Assembly (NCBI RefSeq): GCF_003048255.1
Contig: NZ_CP028487.1
Coordinates: 2,852,001 to 2,916,000, forward strand
Length of the DNA stretch: 64,000 nt
DNA from: Yersinia massiliensis
GTDB taxonomy: Bacteria; Pseudomonadota; Gammaproteobacteria; Enterobacterales; Enterobacteriaceae
Direction of reading: 5' to 3'
In this document: one piece after another, positions 61,549 to 64,000 of the stretch
Layout of the letters: each line of letters begins with the position of its first letter
How positions within the stretch are numbered: the first letter of the stretch is position 1
Position numbers and translations under genes: made by a program
The notes under the pieces: generated by a model
Databases searched by the model: none
The model's input: the letters and a program-made list of their open reading frames with translations, nothing else
Told to the model about the DNA's origin: nothing

Positions 61549-62104
61549 TGACGATATTGCTGTCACCGATGCTTGCCGTTTTTTGCTCGAAAGTCTTGGC
61601 TACAAAGTAAAGGCATGGCACGACGGCGAACGATTTCTGGCGCAGGCTGATTTACATCAATCCGGCGTGTTGCTGCTGGATATTCGTATGCCGCAAATAG
61701 AGGGGACGCATGTCTATGCACAGATGCGCGAGCGAAACAGCACACTTGCCGTGATATTCCTCACCGCACATGGTGAGATACCGCAAGCGGTTGAACAAAT
61801 GAAACTGGGGGCGGTAGATTTCTTGCAAAAACCGGTGGCAACGGCACCTTTGATGGCGGCCTTACAGCAAGGTTTGCTGCAATCAGAGTTGCTCTGTACC
61901 CGTCGACAAGTCCAACTGCGTTATGCCACGTTGACATCACGGGAACAAATGATCGCGCAATGGGTCATGCAAGGGTTAATCAATCGCGATATTGCAGATA
62001 AAGCCTGTGTGTCCGTTAGAACCGTTGAAGTACATCGAGCCAAAGTCATGGAGAAGATGGCGGTTAACAATTTGGCTGAATTAGTCAGTCTGCTCAAAAC
62101 TTAA
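61526..62104 (+). CDS. ttrR: Tetrathionate response regulator TtrR
   Basis: TtrR is a FixJ/NarL-type activator of ttrBCA. The 192-residue protein has a receiver with the phospho-acceptor D52 in LLLDIRMPQ and Lys in DFLQKPV, and a C-terminal LuxR-type helix-turn-helix (LTSREQMIAQWVMQGLINRDIADKACVSVRTVEVHRAKVMEKM). The start is a TTG at 61526 with AAGGAG seven bases upstream. It overlaps ttrS by 23 bases, so the two are coupled. No clear terminator follows in the 259 bp before lpxL. Confidence 0.94.
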   Translation: MPLIHLVDDDIAVTDACRFLLESLGYKVKAWHDGERFLAQADLHQSGVLLLDIRMPQIEGTHVYAQMRERNSTLAVIFLTAHGEIPQAVEQMKLGAVDFLQKPVATAPLMAALQQGLLQSELLCTRRQVQLRYATLTSREQMIAQWVMQGLINRDIADKACVSVRTVEVHRAKVMEKMAVNNLAELVSLLKT

Positions 62105-62363
62105 CATAACCACACTATTTTTAGGGCTACGTTGCATTTTATCTGTCTAAATGTTAAACGAATAACATAATAAATGGCTTATTAGTGCGGTCTCTTTTCC
62201 GGTTGTACGCGAAAAATGCGACAATAGTCTATCATAAACCACTGATGAGACAGCTAAACAGGTTGGCATGGACTGCCCATCAAGATTCGCTAATGCACAC
62301 ATGTCCGCCAGCAAGATTAATCGTTAACTGTCCGAATAAATGACATTGATGCTGAGAACAGAT

Positions 62364-63284
62364 ATGCAAGTTCCTTCTTTTGATCGCTCACTACTGCACC
62401 CACGTTATTGGCTGACTTGGTTCGCCCTCGGTGTTCTTTACCTCTTAGTCCTGCTCCCCTACCCCGTTATTTATTCCATAGGCACTGCCCTTGGGCGCTT
62501 TTCTATGCGTTTTCTCAAACGGCGCTTGCGGATAACTCGGCGTAATCTGGAACTTTGCTTTCCTGACATGCCGCAAGCGGAGCGAGACGAACTGCTGATT
62601 AAGAATTTTGAATCGGTGGGAATGGGGCTGTTTGAAACCGGCATGGCATGGTTTTGGCCAAACTGGCGCATTGAGCGCTGGTGTCGTGTCAGTGGGCTAG
62701 AGCATATTCAGAAAGCGCGTGATGAGGGAAAAGGCGTGCTGTTGATCGGTTTACATTTTCTCACCCTAGAACTGGGCGCGCGTATATTCGGTATCTATAA
62801 CCCCGGCATTGGTGTCTACCGCCCCCATGACAATAAAGCCATGGACTGGATTCAGACTTGGGGCCGGATGCGTTCCAATAAAGCCATGTTGGACCGTAAG
62901 GATCTCAAAGGCATGGTCCGTAGCCTAAAACAGGGTGAGATTATTTGGTATGCACCTGACCACGACTATGGCCCACGCAGCAGCGTTTTTGTGCCGCTAT
63001 TTGCCGTCGATCAAGCCGCAACAACGACCGGTACTTACCTGTTAGTGCGAATGGGTAAACCTGCAGTCATTCCATTTACCCCCAAACGCTTACCGAATGG
63101 GAAAGGTTATGAGTTGATCTTGCAGCCGGCGGTTGAAAACATCCCGCTGGAGGATGAAGTTGCGACGACCGCTTTTATGAATAAAGTGATCGAAAAAGAG
63201 ATTACTCAGGCAACTGATCAATATATGTGGCTACACCGCCGTTTTAAAACTCGCCCAGAGGGCGCGCCGTCGCTCTATGAGTAG
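62364..63284 (+). CDS. lpxL: Kdo2-lipid IVA lauroyltransferase-type acyltransferase LpxL
   Basis: LpxL adds a secondary acyl chain, usually laurate, to Kdo2-lipid IVA in the inner membrane. The 306-residue protein has one N-terminal helix ([22 protein letters not shown]), the catalytic H-x4-E in [14 protein letters not shown], and [38 protein letters not shown], which fits LpxL better than the cold-induced LpxP (WFAPDQDYGRKGSSFAPFF). I chose the ATG at 62364 ([16 protein letters not shown]) to match the family; an ATG at 62340 would add eight residues. From memory Y. pestis lacks lpxL, so its presence here suggests the enterocolitica group. Confidence 0.88.
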   Translation: MQVPSFDRSLLHPRYWLTWFALGVLYLLVLLPYPVIYSIGTALGRFSMRFLKRRLRITRRNLELCFPDMPQAERDELLIKNFESVGMGLFETGMAWFWPNWRIERWCRVSGLEHIQKARDEGKGVLLIGLHFLTLELGARIFGIYNPGIGVYRPHDNKAMDWIQTWGRMRSNKAMLDRKDLKGMVRSLKQGEIIWYAPDHDYGPRSSVFVPLFAVDQAATTTGTYLLVRMGKPAVIPFTPKRLPNGKGYELILQPAVENIPLEDEVATTAFMNKVIEKEITQATDQYMWLHRRFKTRPEGAPSLYE

Positions 63285-63332
63285 CAGAACTTATACTGAA
63301 ATGTAATAACGCAAGTGATAATGAGAATTAGT

Positions 63333-63355
63333 CTATATCAGTTTATTTGATATAG
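63333..63355 (+). terminator. Possible weak terminator after lpxL
   Basis: CTATATCA / TGATATAG is an 8-bp AT-rich stem with a 7-base loop, 49 bp past the lpxL stop and without a proper T run. Confidence 0.35.
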
Positions 63356-63465
63356 TCTGTCAGTATTATCCGCTATAGGAATAGTAGGTATCTGACAGAT
63401 AATTAAAACTAATTAATCCTAGTTATTATATGGTTATCTTCTTTCTTCGGATGTATATCCAACAT

Positions 63466-63555
63466 AATTGGGGTTGCAGGCAGTCGCCGACAGACGACAC
63501 ACAAGAGTTCATGGCTTAAATAATAAGAGCAGCTCACAACGCTGCAACTTCAATT
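63466..63555 (+). repeat. ERIC-like remnant in the leader of the DoxX gene
   Basis: AATTGGGGTTGCAG (63466-63479) can pair with CTGCAACTTCAATT (63542-63555) as a 14-bp stem with two G-U pairs in RNA. The ends resemble ERIC termini (AATTCGAGTTGCAGG ... GCAACTTGAA), but the middle does not contain the ERIC core. The right end lies just before the ribosome-binding site of the next gene. Confidence 0.45.
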
Positions 63556-63570
63556 GAGAAGGAAATACAC

Positions 63571-64000
63571 ATGCTGGGAAGTTTAAATCTCTGGTTCACA
63601 CGCTTAACGAATCATCCAGATGGCGGCAAACTGTTATTACGCCTGACGTTTGGTATTTTGATGCTGTTCCATGGCGTGGCAAAAATTCTGCATGGTACCA
63701 GTTGGATTGCTGAATCTTTACAGGCGCAAGGTATCCCCGGTTTCGTGGCTTATGGTGTTTATATTGGTGAAATCTTAACCCCTGTGCTCATCATTTTGGG
63801 TCTATTCACGCGCCCTGCGGCATTTATTTACGCGGTTAACTTGTTAGTTGCAGTACTGATGGTTGGCACCGGTAAATTCTTCACCCTCACTCAAGTGGGT
63901 GCATGGGGTTTGGAAAACGAAGCCATGTATTTCCTCGGTGGTGTTGCCATCATGTTGCTGGGCAGCGGTCGTTATTCGATTACCAAAAACGAAGCGTATC
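63571..64000 (+). CDS. DoxX family membrane protein, N-terminal part (runs off window end)
   Basis: This gene is cut by the window edge after 143 codons. The product starts MLGSLNLWFTRLTNHPDGGKL and has the DoxX/SURF4 pattern: a first helix with LLLRLTFGILMLFHGVAKIL, then GFVAYGVYIGEILTPVLIILGLFTRPAA, and a further helix YFLGGVAIMLLGSGRYS. DoxX proteins are four-helix membrane proteins; some take part in redox or thiol stress responses, but no function can be assigned here. AAGGAAA lies about seven bases upstream. It follows lpxL by 286 bp and probably has its own promoter. Confidence 0.85.
   Translation, partial: MLGSLNLWFTRLTNHPDGGKLLLRLTFGILMLFHGVAKILHGTSWIAESLQAQGIPGFVAYGVYIGEILTPVLIILGLFTRPAAFIYAVNLLVAVLMVGTGKFFTLTQVGAWGLENEAMYFLGGVAIMLLGSGRYSITKNEAY

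Noticed and set aside
63317..63335. Fur-box-like GATAATGAGAATTAGTCTA after lpxL
   Set aside because: Only about 14 of 19 positions match, without a clear palindrome in the right half; too weak to list as an operator.

Overview
This window is chromosomal DNA of an enterobacterium, almost certainly a Yersinia. Proteins remembered from E. coli (PurB, PhoP, RoxA, CobB, LolCDE, PtsG, the fab cluster, RNase E) align almost without gaps, and the gene order follows the E. coli 24-25 min region with Yersinia-type changes. There is no fhuE between ptsG and hinT, no potABCD between pepT and cobB, and no flagellar block between rne and pyrC. Copies of an ERIC-like repeat are present. A complete tetrathionate reductase cluster next to an lpxL-type acyltransferase points to the Y. 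enterocolitica group rather than Y. pestis or Y. pseudotuberculosis; that part rests on memory, not on a search. Nearly everything is core genome; no phage, insertion sequence, CRISPR array, tRNA or rRNA gene was seen.

Layout. 1-2564: the end of mnmA, then hflD and purB. 2641-5536: an outer-membrane beta-barrel gene with a textbook PhoP box, followed by phoPQ. 5618-8146: roxA and pepT, convergent around a perfect terminator, with an FNR-like and a Fur-like site upstream of pepT. 8412-13619: cobB, nagK and lolCDE. 13816-20187: mfd, ycfJ, an ERIC-like tandem array and ndh, which has a perfect FNR site upstream. 20413-24384: the hinT-ycfL-lpoB-thiK-nagZ-ycfP series. 24463-28907: a shikimate-dehydrogenase-like gene, an SgrR-family regulator and ptsG with recognisable Mlc, CRP and SgrS target sequences. 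29056-39742: yceD-rpmF-plsX-fabHDG-acpP-fabF-pabC-mltG-tmk-holB-tatD, joining ribosome assembly, phospholipid and fatty-acid synthesis, folate, peptidoglycan and DNA replication. 39884-45764: maf (yceF), rluC and rne with its conserved 5' leader. 45786-49621: a quinol-monooxygenase-like gene, pyrC, dinI (LexA box), bssS and solA. 49828-53246: an RcsA-like LuxR regulator whose ribosome-binding site lies in a hairpin, a YceO-like 37-residue protein, tqsA and trhO. 53503-62104: a DMT-type transporter, a 60-residue membrane protein and the divergent ttrBCA / ttrSR cluster. 62364-64000: lpxL and the start of a DoxX-family gene.

How the parts fit. The window is rich in envelope functions: lipoprotein sorting (LolCDE), LpoB, MltG and NagZ in wall metabolism, lipid A acylation, and PhoPQ with its neighbouring barrel protein. 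It is also rich in respiratory switching: Ndh for aerobic growth, tetrathionate reductase for anaerobic growth, and FNR-type sites at ndh and pepT. Glucose uptake (PtsG) sits beside its probable stress regulator (SgrR).

The observations most worth a second look are the PhoP-box barrel gene, the hairpin-masked start of the RcsA-like regulator, the ttr cluster lying between genes that are neighbours in E. coli (trhO and lpxL), the sgrR-ptsG adjacency, the ERIC-like array, a palindrome of about 100 bp after mfd, and a 15-bp coding minisatellite in rne. I did not find a convincing wholly new multi-gene system.
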